Part shown: positions 8,490-18,121 of the stretch, piece after piece
Layout: each line of letters opens with the position of its first letter
Position numbering within the stretch: position 1 is the first letter of the stretch
From: Gemmataceae bacterium
GTDB taxonomy: Bacteria > Planctomycetota > Planctomycetia > Gemmatales > Gemmataceae
DNA: 64,000 nucleotides
NCBI GenBank assembly: GCA_019752375.1
Contig: JAIEMG010000008.1
Coordinates: 47,777-111,776, forward strand
Reading direction: 5' to 3'
The notes under the pieces: model-generated
Databases searched by the model: none
What the model was told of the DNA's origin: nothing
What the model saw: the letters and a program-made list of their open reading frames with translations, nothing else
Translations under genes and position numbers: made by a program

Positions 8490-9815
8490 TCAAACCAGCT
8501 CCGCAATCGGCTCGCGCTCGTCGAGCAGGTACATCGGTCGGCCCATGAAGTCCGGCAACGTCGTCTCGGGATCGATGCCGAGCACGCGATACAGGGTCGA
8601 AAGCACATTCGACGGCGTGTAGACCGTGCCCTTGGAACGCTCGGCCCGCAGTCCGGTGTCGCCGACGACCTGGCCCATCTTCAAGCCACCGCCGGCGATG
8701 AAGACGTTGCCTGCCGGCGCCCAGTGGTCCCGGCCGCCGGTCTTGTTGATCTTCGGGGTGCGGCCAAATTCTCCCCAGACCACCACGGCCACGTCTTTGT
8801 CGAGACCTCGCTCATAAATGTCGGTCACCAGTGCATGGACCGCCTTGTCGTACTCGGGAAGCTTGCGGCGCAGGTTGCTGAAGTTCGTCTCGCTCTTCTG
8901 ATCGCCGCCCGCGTGAGTGTCCCAATCGCCGCCGGGGAACATCGTACCGGCCGCGGAGCAAGTCACCACGCTGACGCCGGCTTCCACCAGGCGCCGGGCT
9001 TGCAGGAAGCGGGTCGCATTCTTGCCGTAGTGGTCGCGGACCTGCTGCGATTCCTTGTTGATGTCGAACGCGTCGCGCACCTTCGTCGAGCTGATGATCT
9101 CCAGTGCCCGCTGGTTGAACGTGTCCATGCCGCCGATGTCGCCGGCGCGGGTATCGATTTCCCGGTTGAGGTTGTCGAACGCCTTCAGGAGCTGCTTCCG
9201 ATCGGCCAGCTGCGTGGCGTTGACGTCCTTGTGCAAGCTGAGATTGCTCATCGCCTGCCCGCCGCTGAACGGCTTGTGGGCGGCTCCCAGGTACGCCGGA
9301 TCGCCCGGATCGCTGCCGTTCTCGCCGCCGAGGGAGACATAGTGCGGCATGCCATTGGCGCCCGCGCCGCCCCGCATCCGGCTGACCACGGAGCCAAAGA
9401 CCGGCCGCTTGGTCGGGCCGCCCAAGGAGCCGCGCATCAGCATCTCGGCGCTGTGGGTATCCACGCTCTGCAAGCCGCGGACGATGGAAAACTTGTCCGC
9501 GATCTTGGCCTGCAGCGGCATCAGCTCGCAAATGTCCATCCCGGCGACATTGGTCTGGATCGGCTTGAACTCGCCGCGGAACTCGACCGGCGCGTCCGGC
9601 TTGAGGTCGTACATGTCGATATGGCTGGGTCCACCCGGCAGGTAGACCATGATGATTGACTTGGGCGTCGCCTTCTCCTCGGTGGCGCCGACTGCCTTGA
9701 GCCGAAGCAGGTCGCTGAGGGTGAGAGCGCCCAGACCAAGAGCGCCGACCTTGAAGAACTCGCGGCGCGAGACGCCGTCACAGGGCCGATGGCTGGATTC
9801 GAGGAAAGTGAGCAT
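8490..9815 (-). CDS. DUF1501 family exported protein (Tat signal), second copy
   Basis: A 441-residue DUF1501 protein, clearly diverged from its downstream neighbour. It has the twin-arginine motif Ser-Arg-Arg-Glu-Phe-Phe-Lys near residue 15, then Met-Val-Tyr-Leu-Pro-Gly-Gly-Pro-Ser-His, and near the end Trp-Gly-Glu-Phe-Gly-Arg-Thr-Pro and Gly-Gly-Arg-Asp-His-Trp. The ATG at 9815 is chosen because it places the Tat signal at the N-terminus and has GGAG just upstream; the frame runs open a further 34 codons without a ribosome site. The two genes may be co-transcribed despite the palindrome between them. Confidence 0.9.
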   Translation of the reverse strand: MLTFLESSHRPCDGVSRREFFKVGALGLGALTLSDLLRLKAVGATEEKATPKSIIMVYLPGGPSHIDMYDLKPDAPVEFRGEFKPIQTNVAGMDICELMPLQAKIADKFSIVRGLQSVDTHSAEMLMRGSLGGPTKRPVFGSVVSRMRGGAGANGMPHYVSLGGENGSDPGDPAYLGAAHKPFSGGQAMSNLSLHKDVNATQLADRKQLLKAFDNLNREIDTRAGDIGGMDTFNQRALEIISSTKVRDAFDINKESQQVRDHYGKNATRFLQARRLVEAGVSVVTCSAAGTMFPGGDWDTHAGGDQKSETNFSNLRRKLPEYDKAVHALVTDIYERGLDKDVAVVVWGEFGRTPKINKTGGRDHWAPAGNVFIAGGGLKMGQVVGDTGLRAERSKGTVYTPSNVLSTLYRVLGIDPETTLPDFMGRPMYLLDEREPIAELV

Positions 9816-10052
9816 GTCCGGTCTCCGCGGGCAGGTGGGACGCGTAGGTGGCGGGTGATTCAACCATGTAGTGCAGTTCGGGGGGCGGACAAATGCCAAA
9901 TCGGAATAAAATCGCAATTTATTGCACTATATGGACTTGCAGGAATTAACTTGCCAGGCGTCGGCGGCATCACGCCACCACCCGTGCGTTGGCGAACTGA
10001 GTCGGCGAAAGTAGCGAGTGGTCCCGGTAAGGCAGCGGGCGTCGACAAAACC

Positions 10053-11525
10053 TCACAGCTGTGTCTCCGCCATCTCCACCGCCCGCAACAGGCCCATCGC
10101 CTTGTGTTCCGTCTCTTCGCGCTCGCGCTGAGGCACGCTGTCGGCGACGATGCCGGCACCAGCTTGCAGGTAGGCGGTCTGGCCCATCAGGACCATCGTT
10201 CGCAGCGCGATGCAGGTGTCCATGTTGCCGCTGAAATCGATGTAGCCGACGGCGCCGCCATACGGCCCGCGTCGGTGCGGTTCCAGCTCGTCGATGATCT
10301 CCATCGCCCGCACCTTGGGGGCGCCGGACAGCGTGCCGGCCGGCAGACAGGCGCGCAGGGCGTCGAACGAGGTCTTGCCGGGCTGGAGCTGGCCTTCCAC
10401 GTTGCTGCAGATGTGCATGACGTGGCTGTAGCGCTCGACGGCCATCACGTCGCTCAGCTCCACGGTGCCGTAGCGGGCCACGCGGCCCACGTCGTTGCGG
10501 CCCAGGTCCACCAGCATGATGTGTTCCGCCCGTTCCTTCGGGTCGGCAATCAGCTCCGCGGCCAGGCGGATGTCTTCCTCCTCGGTCTTGCCCCGGCGTC
10601 GAGTGCCGGCCAGTGGACGGATGGTGACGCGGTCGCCCTCCACACGCACCATGATCTCCGGCGAAGCGCCCACCAGGCAGAGCGGCCCCATCTTCAGGTA
10701 AAACATGAACGGGCTGGGATTGATGACGCGCAGCGTGCGATAGATATCGAACGGCCGCGCCCGCGTCTCGGTCTGAAAGCGCTGGCTGAGGACCACCTGG
10801 AAAATGTCGCCGGCCCGGATGTACTCCTTGCACTTTTCGACCGCGGCCTCGTACGCGGCCGGCGCGAAGTTGGAGCGATAGGCCATGTGGGCGTCGCCCG
10901 CGGGGGCGACGTCAGTCAGCTGCAAGTCGGCGACGCCTTGCTGCAGCCGTTCGACCAGCCGATCAACCCGGCCGCACGCCTCTTCGTAGCAGCGCTTCAA
11001 GTCCTTGGGATCGACATGTGCATGGGCGACGGCGGCCACGGTCTTGTTGATGTGGTCGAAGATCACCATGCGGTCATAGAACGCGAAGCAGAGGTCGGGC
11101 AGCCGGCGGTCGTCCGGCGGCGCCTTGGGCAAGTGCTCCACGTAGCGCACCGCATCGTAGCCCGCGTACCCGACTGCACCGCCGCAGAAGCGCGGCAGGC
11201 CCTGGACGTGCGGAGCGCGATACTTCGCCAGCGTTTCTTCCAGGAGCCGCAGCGGATCGGGATGTTCGAACTCCTCGTTCCCCAGCCGCACGCGGTGGTC
11301 GAAGGCCTCGAAGCGCAAAAACGGCCCGGCGCCAAGGAAGCTGTAGCGCCCCACGCGCTCGCCACCGACGACGCTCTCGAAGAGAAACGACCACTCGCCT
11401 TCCTGGATCTTGCAGAACGCGGACACCGGCGTCAGAGTGTCGCCAATGAGCTGCCGATAGACCGGCACGACGCTGGCGTTCCGGGCCAGGGCGGCGAATT
11501 CGTCAAAGGTGGGACGATAACGCAT
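10053..11525 (-). CDS. trpE: Anthranilate synthase component I
   Basis: A 490-residue chorismate-utilising enzyme. Together with a glutaminase subunit it converts chorismate and glutamine to anthranilate, the first committed step of tryptophan synthesis. The N-terminal domain contains the Leu-x-Glu-Ser feedback-site pattern (Leu-Phe-Glu-Ser). The C-terminal chorismate-binding domain contains [19 protein letters not shown] and [10 protein letters not shown]. The ATG at 11525 has GGAG about 9 bases upstream; a GTG at 11540 is an alternative. No trpG is adjacent, so the partner is encoded elsewhere. PabB is a less likely reading. Confidence 0.93.
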   Translation of the reverse strand: MRYRPTFDEFAALARNASVVPVYRQLIGDTLTPVSAFCKIQEGEWSFLFESVVGGERVGRYSFLGAGPFLRFEAFDHRVRLGNEEFEHPDPLRLLEETLAKYRAPHVQGLPRFCGGAVGYAGYDAVRYVEHLPKAPPDDRRLPDLCFAFYDRMVIFDHINKTVAAVAHAHVDPKDLKRCYEEACGRVDRLVERLQQGVADLQLTDVAPAGDAHMAYRSNFAPAAYEAAVEKCKEYIRAGDIFQVVLSQRFQTETRARPFDIYRTLRVINPSPFMFYLKMGPLCLVGASPEIMVRVEGDRVTIRPLAGTRRRGKTEEEDIRLAAELIADPKERAEHIMLVDLGRNDVGRVARYGTVELSDVMAVERYSHVMHICSNVEGQLQPGKTSFDALRACLPAGTLSGAPKVRAMEIIDELEPHRRGPYGGAVGYIDFSGNMDTCIALRTMVLMGQTAYLQAGAGIVADSVPQREREETEHKAMGLLRAVEMAETQL

Positions 11526-11545
11526 GCACAGGTACTCCACGCCAC

Positions 11546-11762
11546 AATGGCACGCGGAGCTGGCGCCACGCGGACTGCGTGCGCGGATTTCCGCGGATCA
11601 AACAGACACCTGTCACTTCTCAAAGGCAGGGGAAGAAATGAACCACGGATTACACGGACAAGAGTCCCTATCCGTGTTATCCATGGTTCATTTCTTCCCC
11701 CTGGTTTTTATCCGCGAGAATCCGCGCATGCAATCCGCGTGGCGCCAGCTCCGCATGCCATT
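11546..11762. repeat. Nested inverted repeats between thiolase and trpE
   Basis: Two nested palindromes fill the gap. The outer arms are 11546-11573 and 11735-11762, with one mismatch over 28 bases. The inner arms are 11629-11658 and 11671-11700, with about two mismatches over 30 bases. Between them are repeated words such as GCGGATTTCCGCGG and TCCGCGAGAATCCGCG. The whole block has the structure of a MITE-like or REP-like insertion with no coding content. Confidence 0.8.
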
Positions 11763-11768
11763 CTTCGC

Positions 11769-12926
11769 TCACATCGCTTCAAAGATCGTCGCAATCCCCT
11801 GTCCGGCCCCGATGCACATGGTCGCCAGGCCGAACTTGGCGCCGCGCTGGCCCATCGCGTGAATCAGCGTCGTTGCGATGCGCGCTCCGCTGGCGCCGAG
11901 CGGATGGCCGATGGCCAGGGCGCCGCCATGGACATTCACTTTGTCCGGATCAATTTCGAGCAGCTTGATGACCGCCAGCGCCTGGGCCGCGAACGCCTCG
12001 TTGATCTCGACCAGCTCGATGTCCTTGAGCGCCAGGCCGGCGCGTTGCAGGGCCTTGTGGGTCGCCGGCACCGGGCCAATGCCCATGACCGAGGGATCGA
12101 CGCCGGCCACCGCCATCGACCGGATGCGTGCCTTCGGCTTCAATCCCAGCTCCTTGGCCCGCTCGTCCGACATGATAAGCAGGGTGGCGGCGCCGACGTT
12201 CAACGGGCTGGCGTTGCCGGCGGTCACCGTGCCGCCGTCGGGCATGAACGCCGGCTTGAGCGCGCTCAGCGCTTCGACGGTCGTGTCGCGGCGGATGCAC
12301 TGGTCCTGTGTCAGCAAGCGGCGCCGGCCCTCTTCGTCGCGCCCCCAGGTGGGAATGACCTCCGCGGTGAACCGTCCCTGATCGGTCGCCTCGGCGGCCA
12401 GGCGATGGCTGCGGAAGGCGAATTCGTCCTGCTCGCGGCGGCTGATGCGGTACTTGCGGGCCAGGTTCTCCGCGGTCAGGCCCATGTTGAGCACGGCCGG
12501 CGAGTGGCGGTAGAAGAAGTGCGGATTGGGATTGAAGCCTGCTTCCATCGGAATGTGCTGCATGTGCTCGACGCCGCCCGCCAGCTGCACGTCCTCGCAG
12601 CGCGCCGCGATGCTCTGGGCCGCCTGGTTGATCGCCTGCAAGCTGGACCCGCAGTTGCGATTGACCGTCACGCCGCCGACTTCAATCGGCATGCCGGCAA
12701 TGAGGGCCGCCATCCGCGCCACGTCATACCCTTGTTCCCCCTGCTGGTTGACGCAGCCCCAGTGAATGTCCTCGATTTCCGAAGCGGGCAGCTGGACGCG
12801 CTCCAGGATTGCTTTCATCAAGTCAGCCGAGAGATCATCGGCTCGCACGTCGCGGAAATAGCCCTTCTCGGCGTGCGCTCGCGCAATCGGCGTCCGCACG
12901 GCTTCAATGACGACGGCGTCTCGCAT
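11769..12926 (-). CDS. Acetyl-CoA C-acyltransferase (thiolase)
   Basis: A 385-residue thiolase. These enzymes cleave 3-ketoacyl-CoA with CoA in beta-oxidation, or run in reverse to condense acyl-CoAs. The nucleophilic cysteine is Cys92 in Asn-Arg-Asn-Cys-Gly-Ser-Ser. The catalytic His is in Gly-His-Pro-Leu-Gly-Ala-Ser-Gly, and the second Cys in Cys-Ile-Gly-Ala-Gly-Gln-Gly. The substrate-site segment Asn-Glu-Ala-Phe-Ala is present. The ATG at 12926 with AGGAGG 7 bases upstream is unambiguous. No 3-hydroxyacyl-CoA dehydrogenase partner (fadB) is adjacent. Length and motifs favour the FadA-type degradative class, but a biosynthetic thiolase is not excluded. Confidence 0.92.
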   Translation of the reverse strand: MRDAVVIEAVRTPIARAHAEKGYFRDVRADDLSADLMKAILERVQLPASEIEDIHWGCVNQQGEQGYDVARMAALIAGMPIEVGGVTVNRNCGSSLQAINQAAQSIAARCEDVQLAGGVEHMQHIPMEAGFNPNPHFFYRHSPAVLNMGLTAENLARKYRISRREQDEFAFRSHRLAAEATDQGRFTAEVIPTWGRDEEGRRRLLTQDQCIRRDTTVEALSALKPAFMPDGGTVTAGNASPLNVGAATLLIMSDERAKELGLKPKARIRSMAVAGVDPSVMGIGPVPATHKALQRAGLALKDIELVEINEAFAAQALAVIKLLEIDPDKVNVHGGALAIGHPLGASGARIATTLIHAMGQRGAKFGLATMCIGAGQGIATIFEAM

Positions 12927-13137
12927 GGGAATTCCTCCTGGGGGCGATCCAGAAGAATTGTATTCATCGAGGCATGTGAAACCTACGGCACAATGTCGCG
13001 GGTGGGCGCACAAGCTCACGTGGGGACGCGGTTTCGAGCCGTGTACTGGAAGCGTCGGAACGAGATTGCGTGCAGCCTCGCCGGCTGGCACTATGGTGGG
13101 GCAAGGTCCCTGCCCCACCCCAAGCGAGTGCGCCACG

Positions 13138-15048
13138 ATGAAAACCGCCTCCCTCCGCTCCGTCTTACTGTCCCTCTTCGCGATGGCCCTGTTGCCGGTT
13201 CCATCCATCGCCCAAAGCCCGGAACAGGCCAAGGATGCCGCCAGGGACCAGATCAAGGAGCAGTACACCAAGTACGAGTATCGCATCCCCATGCGCGACG
13301 GCAAAAAGCTCTTCACCGCCGTCTACGTGCCCAAGGATGATACGCAGAAGTTTCCGATCTTGCTAAAACGCACGCCGTACAGTTGCAAGCCTTATGGCGC
13401 CGACCAGTATCCCAATAGCGTCGGACCGTCGCCTTTGTTCAGCAAGGCGGGGTACATCTTCGCCATCCAGGACGTTCGCGGCCGATGGATGTCGGAAGGC
13501 GAATTCGTCAACATGCGGCCGCAGATCGCCAAGAAGAACGGCAGCAAGGACGTCGACGAAAGCACCGACACGTATGACACCATCGAGTGGCTCATCAAGC
13601 ACTTACCGAACCACAACGGCAGGGTCGGCCAGTATGGCATCTCCTATCCCGGCTTCTACACCGCGGCTGGCATGATCGACGCCCATCCCGCGCTCAAGGC
13701 GTCGTCGCCGCAAGCTCCGGTGATCGACTGGTTCATGGGCGACGACTGGCATCACAACGGCGCCCTGTTCTTGCCGCACATTTTCAACTTCATGGCCAAC
13801 TTTGGCCATCCCCGGCCGGAGCCGACCAAGAAGTCGAAACCGCCCTTCGAGCACGACATGGTGGACGGCTACAAGTTCTTCCTCGAGCTCGGACCGCTGC
13901 CGAACGCCAATGCGCGCTACTTCAAGGAGAACATCGCGTTCTGGAACGAGGCGATGAAGCACGGCACTTACGACGAGTTCTGGCAGGCGCGCAACCTGCG
14001 GCCGCACATCAACAAGATCAAGCCCGCGGTGATGACCGTCGGCGGCTGGTTCGATGCGGAAAACCTCTTCGGCGCCCTGGAGACGTTCAAGCGTGTGGAA
14101 GCGACCAGCCCGAGCAATACCAACCACCTCATCATGGGCCCGTGGCTGCACGGCGGCTGGGAGGGCGGCCGAGGCGACGGCGATTCGCTCGGCCACGTCA
14201 AGTTCAACGCCAAGACCTCCGAGTTCTACCGCGAGAAGATCGAATTGCCGTTCTTCGAGTTCCACCTGAAGGGCAAGGGCGAGCAGTCCCTCCCCAAGGC
14301 GTGGGTCTTTGAGACGGGCACGAATCAATGGCGCCGGCACGATTCCTGGCCGCCGAAGAAGGTCGCCGCGAAGTCTCTGTATCTCCGAGCCAACGGCAAG
14401 CTGGCGATGGAGGCACCAGCCGAGTCCGACGCTGACGGCAACCACGACGAATATGTCAGCGATCCAGCCAAGCCAGTGCCGTTCATGGACAAGATTGCGA
14501 TCGGCATGGCGGCCGAGTACATGGTGGGCGATCAACGCTTCGCCGGCCGCCGTCCCGACGTACTGGTCTACGAAAGCGACGTGTTGCAGGAAGACCTGAC
14601 GATCGCCGGCCCGCTGCAGGTCGAACTGCATGTTTCCACGTCCGGCACCGATTCGGACTGGATCGTCAAGCTAATCGACGTCTATCCGGACGATTTTCCC
14701 GATCCCAACCCGAACCCGGCCGGCGTGCGCATGGGAGGCTTCCAGCAGCTGGTGCGTGGGGATGTGATGCGCGGCAAGTTCCGCAACAGCTTCGAGAAGC
14801 CGGAGCCGTTTGTCCCGAACAAGCCGACTGCGGTGAAGTTCACGGTCCCCGACAGCTACCACACATTCCGCGGCGGCCATCGGATCATGGTGCAGGTCCA
14901 GAGCACCTGGTTCCCGCTGGTGGACCGCAATCCGCAGACGTTCGTGGACATCTACAGCGCCAAGGACACGGATTTCAAGAAGGCGACGCAGCGCGTGTAT
15001 CGCACCCGCGAGATGCCCTCGCGCGTAACGGTGCTGGCGGCGCCGTAG
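13138..15048 (+). CDS. Secreted CocE/NonD family alpha/beta hydrolase (X-Pro dipeptidyl-peptidase S15-like)
   Basis: A 636-residue hydrolase with a Sec signal peptide (about residues 1-23, ending Ser-Ile-Ala-Gln). The S15 catalytic domain starts with Tyr-Arg-Ile-Pro-Met-Arg-Asp-Gly-Lys-Lys-Leu. The oxyanion/strand segment is Gln-Asp-Val-Arg-Gly-Arg, and the nucleophile Ser sits in Gly-Ile-Ser-Tyr-Pro-Gly. The C-terminal jelly-roll domain common to CocE and PepX follows (from about residue 440). Family members cleave esters, beta-lactam amides or X-Pro peptides, and the substrate cannot be told from sequence. The ATG at 13138 is chosen because it places the signal peptide first. Confidence 0.9.
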   Translation: MKTASLRSVLLSLFAMALLPVPSIAQSPEQAKDAARDQIKEQYTKYEYRIPMRDGKKLFTAVYVPKDDTQKFPILLKRTPYSCKPYGADQYPNSVGPSPLFSKAGYIFAIQDVRGRWMSEGEFVNMRPQIAKKNGSKDVDESTDTYDTIEWLIKHLPNHNGRVGQYGISYPGFYTAAGMIDAHPALKASSPQAPVIDWFMGDDWHHNGALFLPHIFNFMANFGHPRPEPTKKSKPPFEHDMVDGYKFFLELGPLPNANARYFKENIAFWNEAMKHGTYDEFWQARNLRPHINKIKPAVMTVGGWFDAENLFGALETFKRVEATSPSNTNHLIMGPWLHGGWEGGRGDGDSLGHVKFNAKTSEFYREKIELPFFEFHLKGKGEQSLPKAWVFETGTNQWRRHDSWPPKKVAAKSLYLRANGKLAMEAPAESDADGNHDEYVSDPAKPVPFMDKIAIGMAAEYMVGDQRFAGRRPDVLVYESDVLQEDLTIAGPLQVELHVSTSGTDSDWIVKLIDVYPDDFPDPNPNPAGVRMGGFQQLVRGDVMRGKFRNSFEKPEPFVPNKPTAVKFTVPDSYHTFRGGHRIMVQVQSTWFPLVDRNPQTFVDIYSAKDTDFKKATQRVYRTREMPSRVTVLAAP

Positions 15049-15120
15049 TTGGCTCGCAGCGAGTCCGCAGACTCAACCGGCTGGGTGCCATGCTCTATAG
15101 ACAACCCTGATTTGACGACT

Positions 15121-15174
15121 GTTGCGGCCGGCACAGCCGGCCCTACTTGTAGGGCCGGCTGTGCCGGCCGCAAC
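15121..15174. repeat. Perfect 26-bp inverted repeat in convergent gap
   Basis: Arms 15121-15146 and 15149-15174 are perfect complements over 26 bases, with GTTGCGGCCGGCACAGCCGG at the start and a 2-base loop. The hairpin lies between two convergent genes and could terminate both, but lacks a T-run. Similar GCCGGC-rich palindromes at 46897-46951 may be distantly related. Confidence 0.85.
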
Positions 15175-15227
15175 CGTATCTCAACGCGCGGTTTTCTTCG
15201 GCGCAATGCCACCCGGATTTTTCCTCT

Positions 15228-16073
15228 TCATGCTGGCATGAAGCTCAAAATCAGGTACCGCAGCAATCCGATGCGTGTGCTGAACTCCACGCGCCGAATC
15301 ACCTCCTCTGCTTCATCCGGATGCGGTGCAACGCGACGAACCAGCGGGCGCAGGACGCGATAGCTCGGCATCGTGCCTGCCGTGATGTCCTCCTTGCGCA
15401 ACAGCCTTAATCCGGCGGCGTGGGCCAGGCGCCGGTATGCGGTAAACGTGCAGCGCATGTCACTGGGGCCGTAGAGGCGTGTCACGATGGGCTTGAACCG
15501 ACGGTCGAAGTAGTCCCACAGGATCGGGATCATCACGCGCGGCACGAAATCGCTCAGGGCCAGCCGCCCGCCAGGGCGCAAGACGCGGCGCGCTTCGGCG
15601 AAGAAGCGATCGCGACCGGGAAAATGGAAGATCGCCTCGACCGCCAGCACCACGTCGAACGACGCATCCGCGTAGGGCAGGCGACAGGCGTCCGCGGCCA
15701 CGAAATGGACCTGGTTTCCTGTGCGGGCCGGTACCTGTTCACGGGCACGGACCAGTTGTCGGCCGTCGATGTTGACCCCGTGCAGATCCATGCCGGCGAA
15801 GCGGTGATTCAAGTCCGCGAGCGTGCCGCCAAAGCCACAGCCCACGTCCAGCACGCGCTGTCCGTCGCGAACACCGGCCGCCGTCGCCACTCGACGTGCC
15901 AACCGTTCCGCGGCCACGGCATAATCCTGAACGGAACCATCGGCCTGTGCCGGCCGGTCCCAGTAGCCCCAGTGGACATGACGGCCAAATGCGACGGTAA
16001 CCTCAGCGTCGCCGTCGCGGAGCGATTCCAGGATACGATCGAAGTAAGGCAGCGGTACCGGTGTTTGCGTCAT
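15228..16073 (-). CDS. SAM-dependent class I methyltransferase (UbiE/sterol-methyltransferase-like)
   Basis: A 281-residue Rossmann methyltransferase. Motif I is Val-Leu-Asp-Val-Gly-Cys-Gly-Phe-Gly-Gly (74-83). Next come the acidic loop near Asn-Ile-Asp, the Asp-Ala-Cys-Arg-Leu-Pro motif II and Arg-Arg-Val-Leu-Arg-Pro-Gly-Gly motif III. The N-terminal Trp-Gly-Tyr-Trp-Asp is typical of C- or O-methyltransferases acting on small lipophilic substrates (tocopherol, sterol or geranyl-PP types). The ATG at 16073 has AGGA upstream; an ATG at 16091 lacks a site. It lies 10 bases after the CPBP gene in a minus-strand pair divergent from the Rieske cluster, so it may modify the same product (inference). 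Confidence 0.85.
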   Translation of the reverse strand: MTQTPVPLPYFDRILESLRDGDAEVTVAFGRHVHWGYWDRPAQADGSVQDYAVAAERLARRVATAAGVRDGQRVLDVGCGFGGTLADLNHRFAGMDLHGVNIDGRQLVRAREQVPARTGNQVHFVAADACRLPYADASFDVVLAVEAIFHFPGRDRFFAEARRVLRPGGRLALSDFVPRVMIPILWDYFDRRFKPIVTRLYGPSDMRCTFTAYRRLAHAAGLRLLRKEDITAGTMPSYRVLRPLVRRVAPHPDEAEEVIRRVEFSTRIGLLRYLILSFMPA

Positions 16074-16083
16074 CCGGACATTC

Positions 16084-16776
16084 CTACTCATAGCCGCTGA
16101 ACAGCAAGGCGAGCATCGCGGAATTGACGAACGCATGCGCCGTCCACGGCGCCAGCAGCGTTCCGGTCCGTGCGTAGACGCTCGTCAGGATCAGGCCCAT
16201 TGCCAGGTAAGCCGGCGCATTCCAGGCGTCGAGTGCCGCGGCGGCATAGAGCAGCGCGGACAGCACTGCGCCAGCAGCCGACTGGCCCGCATCGGCCCAG
16301 CGCCGGAACAGAACGCCGCGGAAGAACCACTCCTCGGCCGCGGGAGCCGCCACCGTTCCGACCACCAACATCAGGATCGCGGGAACACGGTCCAGCGACC
16401 GGATCGCTCCCCAGGGCCCGATGGTCGGCGTGCCTGCTCCGAATGCCAGGCGCAAGATCATGTCGTAGATCACGCCCAGCAGGATCAATGCGACCGCAAC
16501 GAGCAGGCCCATGCCGATTGCGTTTCGGGTTCTCGACGCCCCTTGCTTCGGCGGCGAACTTCGATGCCGGCCGACCAGCACGAAGCCGACCTGATTGCCG
16601 ACAATAATGATGAGCAGCGAGTGACGCATATCAGACCCCGCCCACGACCGCAGCGCGACAAGCAAGGGCAGCCAGACCGCCGCTCCAAGCACCAGCGCCG
16701 CGGCGACATCGACCGCCGTACCGCGCAGCAACGTGGCGGTCGATGGCTGTTCGACGGGCGGCGAGGAAGATAGCAT
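16084..16776 (-). CDS. CPBP family intramembrane glutamic endopeptidase
   Basis: About 230 residues with several membrane segments and the CAAX-protease/bacteriocin-processing signature Glu-Glu-Trp-Phe-Phe-Arg-Gly (E-E-x-x-x-R) followed by His-Ala-Phe-Val-Asn-Ser (H-x-x-x-N). These act as intramembrane proteases. Two starts are possible: ATG 16776 (used here) and ATG 16842. The latter's codon overlaps the start codon of the divergent Rieske gene by two bases, which makes it less likely. Neither has a clear ribosome site. It is transcribed with the downstream methyltransferase. A role in processing or self-protection for the neighbouring cluster is speculation. Confidence 0.8.
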   Translation of the reverse strand: MLSSSPPVEQPSTATLLRGTAVDVAAALVLGAAVWLPLLVALRSWAGSDMRHSLLIIIVGNQVGFVLVGRHRSSPPKQGASRTRNAIGMGLLVAVALILLGVIYDMILRLAFGAGTPTIGPWGAIRSLDRVPAILMLVVGTVAAPAAEEWFFRGVLFRRWADAGQSAAGAVLSALLYAAAALDAWNAPAYLAMGLILTSVYARTGTLLAPWTAHAFVNSAMLALLFSGYE

Positions 16777-16840
16777 GTGGGTGACGGCTCGACGTTGGGA
16801 CTCCGGCTCCGCTGTTTCCAGTCTATGAGCGTGCCGATTC

Positions 16841-17884
16841 ATGACGCATGTCGTATCGGATTCCGCTGTGACCCAGGCCCCGCCCGCCGAGGCGTTTCCT
16901 ACCTATCCGGTGTCCTGGTACCTGTTCGGCGATGCACGGGAGCTGCGCAACGGACCGGTGACGAAGGAACTGCTGGGTCGGTCAATCGTCGGATTTCGTA
17001 CCGCCACCGGCCGACTCGGCGTGATGGACGCGCGGTGCAGCCACTTGCGTGCCAACCTGGGTAACGGCTGCGTCATCGGCGAGACGATCCAGTGTCCCTA
17101 TCACCACTGGCGCTATGGCGTCACCGGGCGTTGCGTGCACATACCGCACGTGGAGGAGGTCCCGGCCTTCGCCCGGCAGAGGTCGTATCCCGTCGTGGAG
17201 CGGCATGGGCTGGTCTTCTTTTTCAACGGCCCGGAGCCGCTTTTTCCACTGCCGTTCTTCGCCGACGCCGAGCCGGCTGAATTCGTGCGGGCCCGCCCTT
17301 TCGGCTTGGTGCTCGACTGTCCCTGGTGGATGGTCGGCGCCAACGCATGCGATCTGCAGCACTTTCTAGGCGCACACGACCGCAAGCTGTGCGGGCCGGC
17401 GCATGTGGAGACCCCCTCGCCGTACGCGCGGCATGCCAGCGCGCCGTTCGCGGTGGTCGGGCATTCGCTGCGCGATGACTTCACGCGCTGGTTCGGCGGA
17501 AACGTGGTGACGCTGTCGATCGCCGACTGGTGCGGAACGCTGATGTTCGTCACCGCGCGCTTTCGCCGAACATGCAGTTACGGCATGCTGACTTCCCTAC
17601 CGCTGGGGCGCGACCGGGTGTTCGTGCGCGGCATTGTGTTTGTCCGGCGCAGCCGTAACGCCATCGGCCGACAACTGATTGATCCCATTCATCTGCGTGT
17701 CCGCCGCTTTTTCATCAAGGAATTCCTGCGGCCGGACGCCGAGTTGGCGACGCGGGGGCTTCTCTATCGGCCGGAAAGCCTGCTCGCCTGCGACGAGGAG
17801 ATGGCCCGCTACTTCGCCTGGCTGGCGAAAGCGTCTGCAAACGCAGTCGGCGCGGGCGCCGGTGCCGCATGGACCGCGGGCTGA
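16841..17884 (+). CDS. Rieske non-heme iron oxygenase, paralog 1
   Basis: A 347-residue oxygenase with two parts. The N-terminal Rieske [2Fe-2S] domain has ligands Cys66-x-His68 and Cys85-x-x-His88. The catalytic domain carries Asp171-x-x-His174-x4-His179, the mononuclear-iron motif. Such enzymes hydroxylate, demethylate or desaturate organic substrates using electrons from a separate reductase. No ferredoxin or reductase gene is adjacent. It is the first of three tandem paralogs, sharing Ser-Trp-Tyr-Leu, Phe-Phe-Phe-Asn-Gly-Pro and Pro-Leu-Phe-Pro-Leu-Pro-Phe-Phe. The ATG at 16841 is used; a GTG at 16868 is possible. Related families include sterol- and chlorophyll-type oxygenases, so a hydrophobic substrate is plausible. 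Confidence 0.92.
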   Translation: MTHVVSDSAVTQAPPAEAFPTYPVSWYLFGDARELRNGPVTKELLGRSIVGFRTATGRLGVMDARCSHLRANLGNGCVIGETIQCPYHHWRYGVTGRCVHIPHVEEVPAFARQRSYPVVERHGLVFFFNGPEPLFPLPFFADAEPAEFVRARPFGLVLDCPWWMVGANACDLQHFLGAHDRKLCGPAHVETPSPYARHASAPFAVVGHSLRDDFTRWFGGNVVTLSIADWCGTLMFVTARFRRTCSYGMLTSLPLGRDRVFVRGIVFVRRSRNAIGRQLIDPIHLRVRRFFIKEFLRPDAELATRGLLYRPESLLACDEEMARYFAWLAKASANAVGAGAGAAWTAG

Positions 17885-18121
17885 CTAATTCTACAACGCT
17901 ACTACTTCTACAACGCTACTTCACTCTCCCCGTTGGGAGCAATGACGAATGACGAAACCCGAATGACGAATCAATGACCAAAGCCCAAGCTCCAATGAGA
18001 AGCACGACGCCTCGACCTTTGGTCATTGGAGTTTGGTCCTTGATTCGTCATTCGGGCTTCGTCATTCGTCATTTCCCGGCCACTTGAACTCCAACGTAGC
18101 GTAGTAGAACTAAGGACTGTC
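17885..18121. repeat. Inverted-repeat block, dispersed family B copy 1 (17941-18073)
   Basis: The gap between the first two Rieske genes holds a long imperfect inverted repeat with arms about 17941-17998 and 18023-18073. Its signature is the repeated word AATGACGAAT with its complement ATTCGTCATT. The same family recurs at 35209-35337. Outside it, the word TTCTACAACGCTACT occurs twice directly (17889-17919), and a related inverted copy lies at 18090-18105, so two element types may be nested. No gene is seen here. Any promoter for the second Rieske gene would have to lie in this block. Confidence 0.8.

Noticed and set aside
9789..13340. A 1183-codon open frame on the plus strand
   Set aside because: It runs antisense through three well-supported minus-strand genes (DUF1501, trpE, thiolase) and a palindrome gap. 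Composition is a high-GC shadow with no recognisable motif.
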